Positions 35,672-44,532 of a DNA stretch of 64,000 bases are shown here, one piece after another. The notes beneath the pieces were generated by a model. The model saw nothing but the letters and a program-made list of their open reading frames with translations, was not told the DNA's origin and ran no database searches. The DNA comes from Novosphingobium nitrogenifigens DSM 19370 (GTDB lineage Bacteria; Pseudomonadota; Alphaproteobacteria; Sphingomonadales; Sphingomonadaceae), in contig NZ_GL876926.1 in the NCBI RefSeq assembly GCF_000192575.1, positions 1,409,784-1,473,783 on the forward strand, given 5' to 3'. Both the position numbers and the translations under genes were made by a program. Positions within the stretch are counted from its first letter, which is position 1. Each line of letters begins with the position of its first letter.

Positions 35672-36874
35672 TCAGGCCGCTTGCGCCAGACGGCGACGAG
35701 TCGCGGCAAAGGCCGTGGCCAGCCGGTCGAGCGCCTCGTCCACTTCCTTGTCCGTGATGATGAGCGGCGGCAGCAGGCGAATGCAATTGTCCCCGCCCCC
35801 TGCGACAAGAAGCCCGTGATCGCGTGCAGTCGCCATCATCTCGCGATTGTTGACGGCAAGCTTGACCCCGATCAGCAGCCCCTTGCCGCGCACGTCGAGC
35901 GCGATGTCGCCAAAGGCCACGACCAGCTTGCCGAGACCCGACATGAAGCGTTCACCCATCTGGCGCGCATGATCGAGCAGGGTCGGATCGGCAAGCAGGT
36001 CGAATGCCGCGAGGCCGACCGCCATGGCGAGCGGATTGCCCCCGAAGGTGGTGCCGTGGCTGCCCACGACCATGCCCGAGGCCGCGTCACGGGTCGCAAG
36101 ACAGGCGCCGATCGGGAAACCGCCGCCCATTGCCTTGGCAATCGCCATGATGTCCGGCTCCGCACCCGGCGCCCACTGATGCGCGAACAGGCGACCGGTC
36201 CGGCCCATGCCGCACTGCACTTCGTCGTGAATGACGAGCACGCCCGCCTTGCGGCACATGTCCTTGAGACGGAGCAGCCATTCGGGCGACAGCGCCCGTG
36301 CGCCGCCTTCGCCCTGCACCGGCTCGACCAGAACGGCCGCCGCCGTCGGCGCCGCAATCGCGGCAACGAGCGCCGCTTCGTCATCGAGATCGATCTGGAC
36401 ATAGCCCGGCAGGCGCGGACCGAAACCATCGAGATAGGCGGCATTGCCCGATGCATTGACCGCCGCATACGTCCGGCCGTGGAACGATCCGGCAAAGCCG
36501 ATCACGTCGATGCGGTGCCCGTCGCCACGCGCGGCGTGATAGCGGCGCGCGGTCTTGATCGCGCATTCGATCGCTTCGGTGCCCGAATTGGCAAAGAACG
36601 CGACGTCAGCAAAACTGGCCTGCGTCAGCTTGTGCGCGAGCTGTTCCTGCGCGGGAATGCGGAAGATGTTCGACACGTGCCAGAGCTTTTCGGCCTGGTC
36701 CTTGAGCGCGGCGACAAGACGCGGATGGCAATGCCCGAGCGCATTGGTCGCAATCCCGCTGACGCAATCGAGATAGACACGGCCATCGGTCGCATGGAGC
36801 CAGACGCCCTCGCCCCGATCGACTTCGAGCGGCGCCCGGTTGTAGACGCCCATCAGTGCTTCGTTCCCGCTCAT
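35672..36874 (-). CDS. astC: Succinylornithine/acetylornithine aminotransferase
   Basis: 400-residue class III PLP aminotransferase (ArgD/AstC type). Schiff-base lysine K247 in IMAIAKAMGGGFPIG, FFANSGTEAIECAIKTARRYH, HGRTYAAVNASGN and IHDEVQCGMGRTG are visible. ArgD and AstC are hard to separate by sequence; position at the head of astA-astD argues for a catabolic AstC role. Start chosen at 36874, directly before the conserved MSGNEALMGVYNR. Divergent from a LysR gene 196 bp away. Confidence 0.87.
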   Translation of the reverse strand: MSGNEALMGVYNRAPLEVDRGEGVWLHATDGRVYLDCVSGIATNALGHCHPRLVAALKDQAEKLWHVSNIFRIPAQEQLAHKLTQASFADVAFFANSGTEAIECAIKTARRYHAARGDGHRIDVIGFAGSFHGRTYAAVNASGNAAYLDGFGPRLPGYVQIDLDDEAALVAAIAAPTAAAVLVEPVQGEGGARALSPEWLLRLKDMCRKAGVLVIHDEVQCGMGRTGRLFAHQWAPGAEPDIMAIAKAMGGGFPIGACLATRDAASGMVVGSHGTTFGGNPLAMAVGLAAFDLLADPTLLDHARQMGERFMSGLGKLVVAFGDIALDVRGKGLLIGVKLAVNNREMMATARDHGLLVAGGGDNCIRLLPPLIITDKEVDEALDRLATAFAATRRRLAQAA

Positions 36875-37070
36875 TGCCGACCTCGCTTGTGACCGCAGCC
36901 ATGGAAAGGTGCGAACCAAGCCGCACCGCATCATGACCGGATTGCATGAACCAAGGCCCGGGACGCTTTCTGGGCTGGGCCTTTATGAGCGGTTGATTTT
37001 ATCGGTTTGAAACGACATCTCAAAACACGGAATCCGCATCGACTGATGCATCGGACGCATCAAGGACATC

Positions 37071-37988
37071 ATGTTCAACCGCAACCTGCTGCCGCCGATG
37101 GGGGCGCTTCATGCCTTTATCGAAGCGGCCGAGACCGAGAATTTTTCCGCCGCCGGGGCTCGGCTCGGCCTCAGCCAGAGCGCCGTCAGCCGTCAGGTCG
37201 CCGTGGTCGAGGCCATGGCCGGAACCGCGCTGTTCGAACGGCGCGGACGCAGGGTCGTGCTCAATGCCGCGGGAAGAAAAGTCTACGCCGCGCTGCTGCC
37301 TGCACTGGACCAGATTGCCGGGGCGATGCGGGCCGTGCGCGCCCGCGACAGCGAACTGACGATCGCAACCTTGCCGGGATTCGGCATGCGTTGGCTCGCT
37401 CCGCGCCTGCCGCAACTGAGCGCGCGACATCCCGACATGATCGTCAACCTGACCGTGCGGATCGATCCTTTCGATCTGGCGCGCGAGGGGTTCGATGCCG
37501 CGATCCATTTCGGCGCCCCTGACTGGCCCGACGCGGACCATCTGTTCCTGTTCGAGGAAGAGCAGGCCGCCGTCGCCGCCCCCGATTGGGCACAGGTCAA
37601 CGGGATCGTTCACCCGGAGGACGTGATCGGCGCGCCCCTCCTGTTCCAGACCTTGCGCCCGCGCGCGTGGAACGAATGGCTGGAAAGCCAGGGGATCGCA
37701 GACGCCCCGCCCCTTGGCGGAGCGCGATTCGATCAGTTCATGATGCTCGCACAGGCCGCCCAAGCCGGGGCGGGTCTTGCCATGGTGCCAAGTTTCCTGA
37801 TCGAACCGGAACTTGCCTCGGGCGCTCTGGTCGAACCGTTCGCCCATCGCCTGAAAAGCCGCTCGGCCTATTATCTGGTCCACGCGCGGGGCGCCGCCTC
37901 CCCCGCCTTGTCCCGGTTTCGCGACTGGCTGGTCGATCAGGCCGCCTCGGACAAGACCCAGTCTCGGAAGGCGAGCAACGGGGGGTAA
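37071..37988 (+). CDS. LysR-family regulator, GcvA-like
   Basis: 305 residues: HTH (LPPMGALHAFIEAAETENFSAAGARLGLSQSAVSRQ) and effector domain with the GcvA-group hallmark ATLPGFGMRWLAPRLPQLSARHPDM and DAAIHFG. It is divergent from the astC operon (196 bp between starts), so it may regulate AST genes. The 3' end overlaps a convergent paralogue by 52 bp, giving a basic tail (ASDKTQSRKASNGG) not seen in typical members. Confidence 0.87.
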   Translation: MFNRNLLPPMGALHAFIEAAETENFSAAGARLGLSQSAVSRQVAVVEAMAGTALFERRGRRVVLNAAGRKVYAALLPALDQIAGAMRAVRARDSELTIATLPGFGMRWLAPRLPQLSARHPDMIVNLTVRIDPFDLAREGFDAAIHFGAPDWPDADHLFLFEEEQAAVAAPDWAQVNGIVHPEDVIGAPLLFQTLRPRAWNEWLESQGIADAPPLGGARFDQFMMLAQAAQAGAGLAMVPSFLIEPELASGALVEPFAHRLKSRSAYYLVHARGAASPALSRFRDWLVDQAASDKTQSRKASNGG

Positions 37989-38884
37989 TCGCGCCGATGC
38001 GGCGGGAAGGCGAGCCAGTACCGCTCTGCACTGTCGACCGGGTCCAGCCCTCCTGCCACCACGAGCGCCCCACTCGCGAGTTCATCGGCGACCAGAAAGA
38101 CCGGCATCAACGCCACGCCCAGCCCCGCCATCGCCACTTGCGCAGCAGTCGCGAACTGATCGAGCACCATACCCGGAACCGGCGCCGTCCCGCCGTGCCC
38201 GGCAAACCAGCGCCCCCAGCCGTCAGGACGGGAAGCGAGCCCGATCAACGGCGCGCGGGCCAGGGCGGCAATCGCATCATTTGGTGCAAGGGGCACTTCA
38301 AGCCCCAATTGCGCGGCCAGGGCGGGAGCCAGAACCGGCACGACCTGCTCAGCCATCAAGGGGACCAACTCTGCACCGGGCCAGTCGTCGCCCGACCCGA
38401 AATGGATGGCAAGATCGAGCGGATCACGCGCGAAATCGAACGGTTCCAGCCGGGTGGACAAGTGCAATGTGATCCCCGGATGCCGCTCGCCAAAGCGCCC
38501 CAACCGGGGCGCGAGCCAACGGGTTCCGAACGTGGGCAGGACCGCCAGCGTCAGCACCCCGCCTTCGGGATTGACCCGGCACCCGAGCGTCGCTGCACTC
38601 AGGATCGCAAGGGCCCGGCGCACTTCCCCCGCATAAGTCCGCCCGGCCGGAGACAGGCGCAGGCTCTGCCGCTCGCGCACGAAGAGATCGCGACCGACCA
38701 TGTCCTCAAGCGCGCGGATCTGCCGGCTGACCGCGCTTTGCGTCAGGGCCAGTTCGCGCGCGGCCGCCGTCACACTGCCCAGACGCGCCACGGCTTCGAA
38801 CGCCTGCAACAGCCCGGTCGGCGGCAGATGGCGTCGCGCCGACGGCAGCTCATTCCCGTTTGGAATGATTTCAGTCGGAATCAT
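37937..38884 (-). CDS. LysR-family regulator, GcvA-like
   Basis: 315 residues, paralogous to the convergent LysR gene: HTH with LLQAFEAVARLGSVTAAARELALTQSAVSRQIRALE and effector region LAVLPTFGTRWLAPRLGRFGERHPGI, DLAIHFGSGDDWPG. It is divergent from hglS with 88 bp between starts, making it the likely hglS regulator. The last 17 codons overlap the neighbouring gene antisense. Confidence 0.87.
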   Translation of the reverse strand: MIPTEIIPNGNELPSARRHLPPTGLLQAFEAVARLGSVTAAARELALTQSAVSRQIRALEDMVGRDLFVRERQSLRLSPAGRTYAGEVRRALAILSAATLGCRVNPEGGVLTLAVLPTFGTRWLAPRLGRFGERHPGITLHLSTRLEPFDFARDPLDLAIHFGSGDDWPGAELVPLMAEQVVPVLAPALAAQLGLEVPLAPNDAIAALARAPLIGLASRPDGWGRWFAGHGGTAPVPGMVLDQFATAAQVAMAGLGVALMPVFLVADELASGALVVAGGLDPVDSAERYWLAFPPHRRDYPPLLAFRDWVLSEAA

Positions 38885-38972
38885 TGCTTGATGACGCGGC
38901 TGGGCAAAGGCAAATCATGACCAATCGGTATGCCGGAACCGCAAGACCGGCAAGATGTGTCAAGGAATTCCC

Positions 38973-40217
38973 ATGAGCGCCCTCGTCGATCCCGATCTGA
39001 TCCGCACCCGCTTTGCCGCGGCCCTGTCCGACATGTACCGGGCCGAAGTGCCGCTCTATGCGGACCTGCTGGCGATCGTTGCCGACGTGAACGCGCGGGT
39101 CCTTGCCGAACGCGGCGAAGAGGCCGAAGCCCGCATCGAGATCGAACGCCATGGCGCCATTCGGGTCGGCACCGCCGAAGAACTGGCGACGATGGCGCGC
39201 GCCTTTGCCGTCATGGGCATGGAACCGGTCGGCTATTACGACCTCGCTCCTGCCGGGGTCCCGGTCCATTCGACGGCCTTCCGCCCGACCAGCGAAACCG
39301 CTCTTGCGGCCAATCCGTTCCGCGTGTTCTGCTCGCTGCTGCGTCATGAACTGATCGAGGACGAAACCCTGCGCGCGGAAGTCGGCGCCATTCTCGCGCG
39401 CCGATCGATTTTCACCCCCGAGGCACTCGCCCTGATCGCGCAGGCCGAACGCGCGGGCGGGCTCGACGACGCGCAGGCCGATGCCTTTGTCGTCGCGCTG
39501 CTCGAAACCTTCCGCTGGCACGCCGACGCGACGGTCAGTTCGACGACGTACCAGCACCTTGCCGCGCAGCATCGGCTTGTCGCCGACATCGTCGCGTTCA
39601 AGGGGCCGCATATCAACCACCTCACGCCGCGCACGCTCGACATCGATGCAGTGCAGGCCGAAATGCTGCGCCGGGGCATTGATGCCAAGGACGTGATCGA
39701 AGGGCCACCGGCCCGCGCGGTGCCGATCCTCTTGCGCCAGACCAGCTTCAAGGCGCTGACCGAAGCCGTGCGCTTCACCGATCAGGCTGCGGGCGAAGCC
39801 GGACGCCACACCGCGCGCTTTGGGGAAATCGAACAGCGCGGCGCGGCGCTCACGCCCAAGGGCCGCGATCTTTATGACCGCCTGCTGGGCGAAGCCCAGT
39901 CCGGCGACCGTTCGATCCCGCACGAACAGCGTCTGGCACAAGCCTTTGCCGTATTTCCCGACGACCTCGACACGCTCGTCGCCGAGGGCCTGATCTATGT
40001 CCGCCGCAAGGACGACGGCACCCTCGCGCCGATCACCTACGAGGATTTCCTGCCCGTCAGTGCCGCAGGGATTTTCCAGTCGAACCTGTCGGGCGAAGCA
40101 CGCCGTGACTATTCGCAAGTCTCGTCACAGGCCGAGTTCGAGACCGCGCTCGGCCGGGCGGTCATCGATCCCTTTGCGCTTTACGCGGCGATGGCCGAAA
40201 CGCCCGCCATCGCCTGA
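38973..40217 (+). CDS. hglS: 2-oxoadipate dioxygenase/decarboxylase (HglS, DUF1338)
   Basis: 414-residue VOC-fold Fe(II) enzyme converting 2-oxoadipate to D-2-hydroxyglutarate in lysine catabolism. The metal and substrate residues of characterised HglS line up: H60 and R64 (ERHGAIRVGT), H216 (HINHLTPR) and a glutamate at 285 or 287 (FGEIEQRG). CAAGGAATTCCC precedes the ATG at 38973. Divergent from a GcvA-like LysR gene. No other D-lysine pathway genes (amaC-like, D-2-HG dehydrogenase) are visible nearby. Confidence 0.87.
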   Translation: MSALVDPDLIRTRFAAALSDMYRAEVPLYADLLAIVADVNARVLAERGEEAEARIEIERHGAIRVGTAEELATMARAFAVMGMEPVGYYDLAPAGVPVHSTAFRPTSETALAANPFRVFCSLLRHELIEDETLRAEVGAILARRSIFTPEALALIAQAERAGGLDDAQADAFVVALLETFRWHADATVSSTTYQHLAAQHRLVADIVAFKGPHINHLTPRTLDIDAVQAEMLRRGIDAKDVIEGPPARAVPILLRQTSFKALTEAVRFTDQAAGEAGRHTARFGEIEQRGAALTPKGRDLYDRLLGEAQSGDRSIPHEQRLAQAFAVFPDDLDTLVAEGLIYVRRKDDGTLAPITYEDFLPVSAAGIFQSNLSGEARRDYSQVSSQAEFETALGRAVIDPFALYAAMAETPAIA

Positions 40218-40253
40218 TCCCCGAACGGGAGAACCGCGCCGCGCAGGTTGGTA

Positions 40254-41081
40254 TCAGACCACCGGATCGCCGACGATCGTGGCGCGGTTCATCACCCGGC
40301 GCGTCTTGCCATAATCGTACGTGGCATAGTGCTGGGTGCTGCGATTATCCCAGATAGCCACGTCTCCGGCCCGCCATTTCCACCGCACGGTAAATTCCGG
40401 GCGAATGACGTGGGCAAACAGCATCGCGAGCAAGGGCTCGGCCAGCGGCGGCTCCATACCGACAATCCCGGTCGTAAACCCCTCGCTGACAAAGATCACT
40501 TTGCGACCGGTATCGGGCAAGGTGCGGATGACCGGATGGGTGATCGGTGGATTGGACCGCTTGGCCGCCTCCAGCTTGAGCTTGGTTTCCTCGTCGAAGC
40601 CGAACCGTTCAGCCGGGAACGACTTGGCGATGTCGTGCGTCGCTTCAAGCGTCGCCAGCCAGGTCTTCATCCCTTCGGGCAAGGCATCGTAAGCCGCCGC
40701 GGCGCTCGCCCAGAGCGTGTCGCCCCCGACTTCGGGAACCTGCTTGGCCAGAAGAACCGCCCCGAACGACGGTGACTTGGTAAAGCTGACGTCGCTGTGC
40801 CAGGTCGCATTGTCACGCAAATCGTTGAGCGCGGTGTCGAGCACCATAATTTCCGGCACATTGGGCGCGCTCGGATAGATCGGATGGATATGCAGCGGCC
40901 CAAACCCGGCAGCCAGATCGCGCTGCTCGACTTCGGTCAGAGTCTGGTCGCGAAAGAACAGGACCTGACGCTCAACCAGCGCTGCTTTCAATTCGGCTCG
41001 CGCTTCGTCAGTCAATGGCCGCGACAGGTCCATTCCCGTCACGAGCCCGCCAATGGAGGGAGTCAGTGGTTCGACGATCAT
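40254..41081 (-). CDS. TauD/TfdA-family Fe(II)/2-oxoglutarate dioxygenase, taurine-dioxygenase-like
   Basis: 275-residue dioxygenase. The facial triad is H95-x-D97 (TWHSDVSF) and H251 (STQHYATYDYG), with the 2-oxoglutarate arginine in RRVMNRATI. Similar length and blocks (FFRDQ, PEVGGDTLWAS, WRAGDVAIWDNR) place it with taurine or alkylsulfonate/sulfate-ester dioxygenases, which release sulfite or sulfate. It is divergent from a TonB receptor, a common sulfur-scavenging pairing. Exact substrate not determinable. Confidence 0.85.
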   Translation of the reverse strand: MIVEPLTPSIGGLVTGMDLSRPLTDEARAELKAALVERQVLFFRDQTLTEVEQRDLAAGFGPLHIHPIYPSAPNVPEIMVLDTALNDLRDNATWHSDVSFTKSPSFGAVLLAKQVPEVGGDTLWASAAAAYDALPEGMKTWLATLEATHDIAKSFPAERFGFDEETKLKLEAAKRSNPPITHPVIRTLPDTGRKVIFVSEGFTTGIVGMEPPLAEPLLAMLFAHVIRPEFTVRWKWRAGDVAIWDNRSTQHYATYDYGKTRRVMNRATIVGDPVV

Positions 41082-41398
41082 GTCACTCTCCAGACCAAAC
41101 CGGGCAATTCCGGGCCAAGGATGCGCTGTGAAGGATGACTCAGCTGGCCGCCAACGATGAAATCTTTGTTACAGCATGAGCAAAACTGATAGCCGGGCAT
41201 GTCACCAATAAAAACCGCCCACCAAACACGGCAAGACCATAAGCACTTAAGAAATTCCCATAAAAATAAAATATACATTTTAAATCATAACGATGATGCA
41301 GCATGTTACACGCAGAAATAACCGATTGAGCAATCCTGATTTCTGCACTGCAACAGGCTCGCCCATGGCTCCCCCCGTTCGAGAGATCGGGGGAAATC
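41082..41398. other. AT-rich divergent intergenic region between tauD-like gene and TonB receptor
   Basis: 317 bp without a supportable gene. The middle (about 41200-41300) is strongly AT-rich, containing AAAAATAAAATATACA, and should hold divergent promoters. At the 3' end a hairpin covers the receptor's ribosome-binding site (own entry). Confidence 0.5.
41372..41393 (+). promoter_or_regulatory. Hairpin sequestering the TonB-receptor ribosome-binding site
   Basis: CCCCCG (41372-41377) pairs with CGGGGG (41388-41393); the right arm is the purine-rich ribosome-binding site (GGGGGAAATCATG) of the receptor gene at 41399. A transcript could switch between open and closed states, as in translational control elements. 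Only the sequence complementarity is seen. Confidence 0.4.
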
Positions 41399-43933
41399 AT
41401 GAGGAAATCGACTTTTGCAGTTTTGACTGCAGGGATTGCTTTGGCTGCCTTGACGCAGGCAGGCATGGCACGCGCAGCCACGGCCGAAGCGCCGGAAACC
41501 ACACCTCCATCCGCCGATACCGCTCCCGCCGAAACGCCTGCGGATGCATCGGGGATTGTCGTCACCGGCTTGCGCGGCGTCCATCTGCGCAGCCTGACGC
41601 AAAGTCCGGCGCCGGTCGATGTGGTTCAAGGCAGCCAGATCACCCAGGCCGGACGTGCCGAATTCGGCGAAGCCCTTGCGCGGTTGCTGCCATCGATCAA
41701 CTTCGTCAACAATCAGGCGGGCGTGACGTCGATCGTACGTCCGATCGTCAACCGGGGCCTTGGCCCTGCCTATACGCTGGTGCTCGTCAACGGCAAACGC
41801 CGCCACAACAGTGCGCAGATCACAGCGGGGACCGGCGACAACAGCGGCGTCAATCCGACCGATTTCGATCTCATTCCCCAAGGTCTGGTAGGGCAAGTCG
41901 AAGTGCTGAAAGACAGCGCAGCGGCCCAATACGGGTCGGACGCGGTCGCCGGGGTCGTCAACGTCAAGTTGCGCAATGCCGATCACGGTTTCGGAGCACA
42001 ATTCACCGCAGGCAGCCTCTATCAGGGACAGGGGGAATTGCAGAGTTGGAAAGCGCAGGCCGACGCCGGGTTCAAACTGGGTGACGGCGGGTTCCTGCAC
42101 ATCAGCGCCGACGGACGCCATCGCGGCATGGCCTGGTGGAATTTCCCGGCGACCAACGGCAATTTCTATGGCTCGGCAACAGCCCCCGATGCCGCCGCAC
42201 AAGCGAAAAACGCCACGTGGAACCGCGACGGCGCGCACAATGGCGATCCCCGGATCGACGCGTGGGACGTTGCCTACAACGCTCGCCTGCCCATTTCAGA
42301 CACGGTCGCGCTCTATTCGTTCGGCACGTACGGCCAGCGTCTGTCGGCGGCGGGCAACAATGTGCGTCGCGAGAACGGGCAGGCCAGTTTCGATTCCCTG
42401 TTCCCCAACGGCTACATTCCCATCAACAACATCAGCGAAAACGACTGGCAATTCGTGCTCGGCGCCGACGGCGATCTCTCGGGCTGGAAATGGGATCTTT
42501 CGACCAGTTACGGCCGTGATCGCGCGCACCATTTCAGCGAGTTGACGATCAATCCTTCGCTGGGTCCGAATGGCCCCACCTCTTTCGGCAATCTTGCGAC
42601 TTACAAGTTCAAGGAATGGGTCAGCAATCTCGACGCGACCAAATCCTATGACATCGGCCTTGCCAAGCCTTTGCAAGTCTCGTTCGGCGCCGAATATCGC
42701 TATGACACGTTCCGAACGGTCGCAGGCGATCCCGACGGTTATCGCAACGGCAGCTATATCTATCAGTCCGGCGACCAGTTCGAGGATGTAAACGTCGGCA
42801 AATACGCCTTGGTCGGAGCGCAATCGTCCTTCACCATCCGTCCTTCGGAAGAGGCACTGATCCATCGCGGTGTCCTGTCCGGCTATGGCGACATCGGCCT
42901 CTATCCGCTGCGTCGATGGTATATCGGGGTCGCGGGACGGGTCGAACATTACAGTGACGCCTCGGGCACGACTGTCGGAGGCAAATTCAATTCGCGCTTC
43001 GACTTCACCAGCCATTTCGCCTTGCGCGGGACGATCGGCACGGGATTTCGCGCGCCGTCGCTGTCGCAAATCGCCTATGCCCAGACCGACAACCGCACGA
43101 CGATCCTCAACGGCAATATCGTGCCTGCCCTGTCGGTTCTTGCACGCAATGATTCACCTCTCGCTCGTGCGCTCGGCGCAACCAACCTGAAGCCTGAAAA
43201 ATCGGTCAATTTCGGGTTCGGGGCGGTGTGGGAAATCAATCGCGACATCTCGATCACGGCTGACGCCTATCAGGTGACGGTAAAGCACCACATCATCCGC
43301 ACCGGCAATCTCTATGGCGCCAATGTCCGCGCGGCATTGCTCGCCAACGGATATACCGGGACCGAATACGTGACCTACTTCACCAATGCGGTCGATACGC
43401 GCAGCCGTGGGCTCGATGTCGTCATCAACGGCCGTCACAACTTCGACAGGTTCGGAAAGCTCGATCTCACGGCCTCGTTCAACTGGAACAAGGCCGTCAT
43501 CCAGAAGATTGCCGACACCCCCGGCGCGATCGGCTCGCTCGACAGCGGGTTCTATTTCTTCGGCCGCGACCGTCAGGGCGAACTTTCGGTCGGCAATCCG
43601 CAGACCAAGCTGGTCCTGACAGCGAACTGGGCCCTTCATCCGGTCAATGTGAACGTCCAGACTACCCGTTACGGTGAACTGACGTACTGGCGCTCGCAAT
43701 TCTCGAGCCAGGACCTGCGCTATGGTGCCAAATGGGTCACTGACATCGACATCGGTGTCGACGTGACGCGCTTTGCCAAGCTCTCCGTCGGCGCGGCCAA
43801 CGTGTTCAACGTGCGCCCCGATGCAGCGGGGCCGATCGATGCCAATACCGGCGTGGCCTCGCTCGTCTATGGGCCATCGCCCTTCGCGCCAAGCGGCGGA
43901 TATTACTATGGCCGCGTGTCGGTGAACTTCTGA
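41399..43933 (+). CDS. TonB-dependent receptor
   Basis: 844-residue outer-membrane receptor. Signal peptide (about 1-27, ending GMARA), TonB-box region GIVVTGLRG, plug domain (about 55-190, VEVLKDSAAAQYGSDAVAGVVNVKL) and barrel ending YGRVSVNF. The LKDSAAAQYGSDAVAGV form of the plug is characteristic of a separate receptor subgroup from the other three receptors in the window (VLRGPQGT type). It is divergent from the TauD-like gene, so sulfonate or sulfate-ester uptake is plausible (inference). Confidence 0.92.
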   Translation: MRKSTFAVLTAGIALAALTQAGMARAATAEAPETTPPSADTAPAETPADASGIVVTGLRGVHLRSLTQSPAPVDVVQGSQITQAGRAEFGEALARLLPSINFVNNQAGVTSIVRPIVNRGLGPAYTLVLVNGKRRHNSAQITAGTGDNSGVNPTDFDLIPQGLVGQVEVLKDSAAAQYGSDAVAGVVNVKLRNADHGFGAQFTAGSLYQGQGELQSWKAQADAGFKLGDGGFLHISADGRHRGMAWWNFPATNGNFYGSATAPDAAAQAKNATWNRDGAHNGDPRIDAWDVAYNARLPISDTVALYSFGTYGQRLSAAGNNVRRENGQASFDSLFPNGYIPINNISENDWQFVLGADGDLSGWKWDLSTSYGRDRAHHFSELTINPSLGPNGPTSFGNLATYKFKEWVSNLDATKSYDIGLAKPLQVSFGAEYRYDTFRTVAGDPDGYRNGSYIYQSGDQFEDVNVGKYALVGAQSSFTIRPSEEALIHRGVLSGYGDIGLYPLRRWYIGVAGRVEHYSDASGTTVGGKFNSRFDFTSHFALRGTIGTGFRAPSLSQIAYAQTDNRTTILNGNIVPALSVLARNDSPLARALGATNLKPEKSVNFGFGAVWEINRDISITADAYQVTVKHHIIRTGNLYGANVRAALLANGYTGTEYVTYFTNAVDTRSRGLDVVINGRHNFDRFGKLDLTASFNWNKAVIQKIADTPGAIGSLDSGFYFFGRDRQGELSVGNPQTKLVLTANWALHPVNVNVQTTRYGELTYWRSQFSSQDLRYGAKWVTDIDIGVDVTRFAKLSVGAANVFNVRPDAAGPIDANTGVASLVYGPSPFAPSGGYYYGRVSVNF

Positions 43934-44100
43934 TGGCCGGGCCGCATCAGGGCATCCGCCGTCGCGAAATGCTGGCCGCAAGCGCAGGCGTGGAAGCTGC
44001 CTATGCCCGCCTTGCCGAGGAATTGCGGATCGCCATGCAATTGTCGGGCGCGGCCGACCTCGACGCGGTCTCGCGAGCGACCTTGCTGCAAGCGAAGGGG
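43933..44100 (+). pseudogene. C-terminal remnant of an FMN-dependent alpha-hydroxy-acid dehydrogenase
   Basis: An open frame begins with an ATG overlapping the receptor stop (TGATG). Its residues about 15-52 (MLAASAGVEAAYARLAEELRIAMQL and onward to SRATLLQ) resemble the last helices of lactate/glycolate-oxidase-type flavoproteins, which end in a glycine-rich turn, an ELR-x-AM-x-L-x-G helix and a short tail. The FMN and active-site portion is missing; the frame then runs on antisense through the next gene. I read it as a decayed gene truncated by deletion next to the receptor. A short expressed fusion peptide remains possible. Confidence 0.45.
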
Positions 44101-44131
44101 CGGTCTGGACAAGGTCGCCCCTCCTCTCTCG

Positions 44132-44530
44132 TCAGGCGTCCTGACGGAACGCTTCGTCGACTTCGACTTGCCAGCCGATTGCGAGGCGATTGGTTTCGTT
44201 GGCAAGTCCGACAATGTCGAGAAGTTCGCCGAACTGTTCGTCGGTCAACCCTTTCGCCCGCGCTGCCGCGCCGTGCGAGGCGATGCAGTACTGGCAATTG
44301 TTGGTCACGCTGACCGCGATATAGATCATTTCCTTGGTAAGCGGATCGATCGAGGAGGGACGCACCATAACGCGCTTGAGCGAGTCCCAGATCCGCGACA
44401 GCGTCGAGGGGTGATGGGCGATCACTTTCCAGAAATTGTTGATGAAATCGGTTTTCCGGGTCGCACGAATGTCGTCGTAGACTGCACGGACTTCGCCGGT
44501 GGAGGCTTCATATTCGATGGGCTTGGGCAT
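44132..44530 (-). CDS. Carboxymuconolactone decarboxylase/AhpD-family protein
   Basis: 132-residue alkylhydroperoxidase-like protein. The AhpD redox motif is intact: C79-Q-Y-C82 followed by H86 (NNCQYCIASHGAAA). Such proteins act as peroxidases with a disulfide relay or as small decarboxylases. It starts two bases after the cyclase stop, as third gene of a receptor-cyclase-AhpD operon. Confidence 0.85.
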   Translation of the reverse strand: MPKPIEYEASTGEVRAVYDDIRATRKTDFINNFWKVIAHHPSTLSRIWDSLKRVMVRPSSIDPLTKEMIYIAVSVTNNCQYCIASHGAAARAKGLTDEQFGELLDIVGLANETNRLAIGWQVEVDEAFRQDA

Positions 44531-44532
44531 GG

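Noticed and set aside
44100..44313. Downstream part of the remnant frame as a separate gene
   Set aside because: Antisense to the AhpD-like gene and without family similarity.
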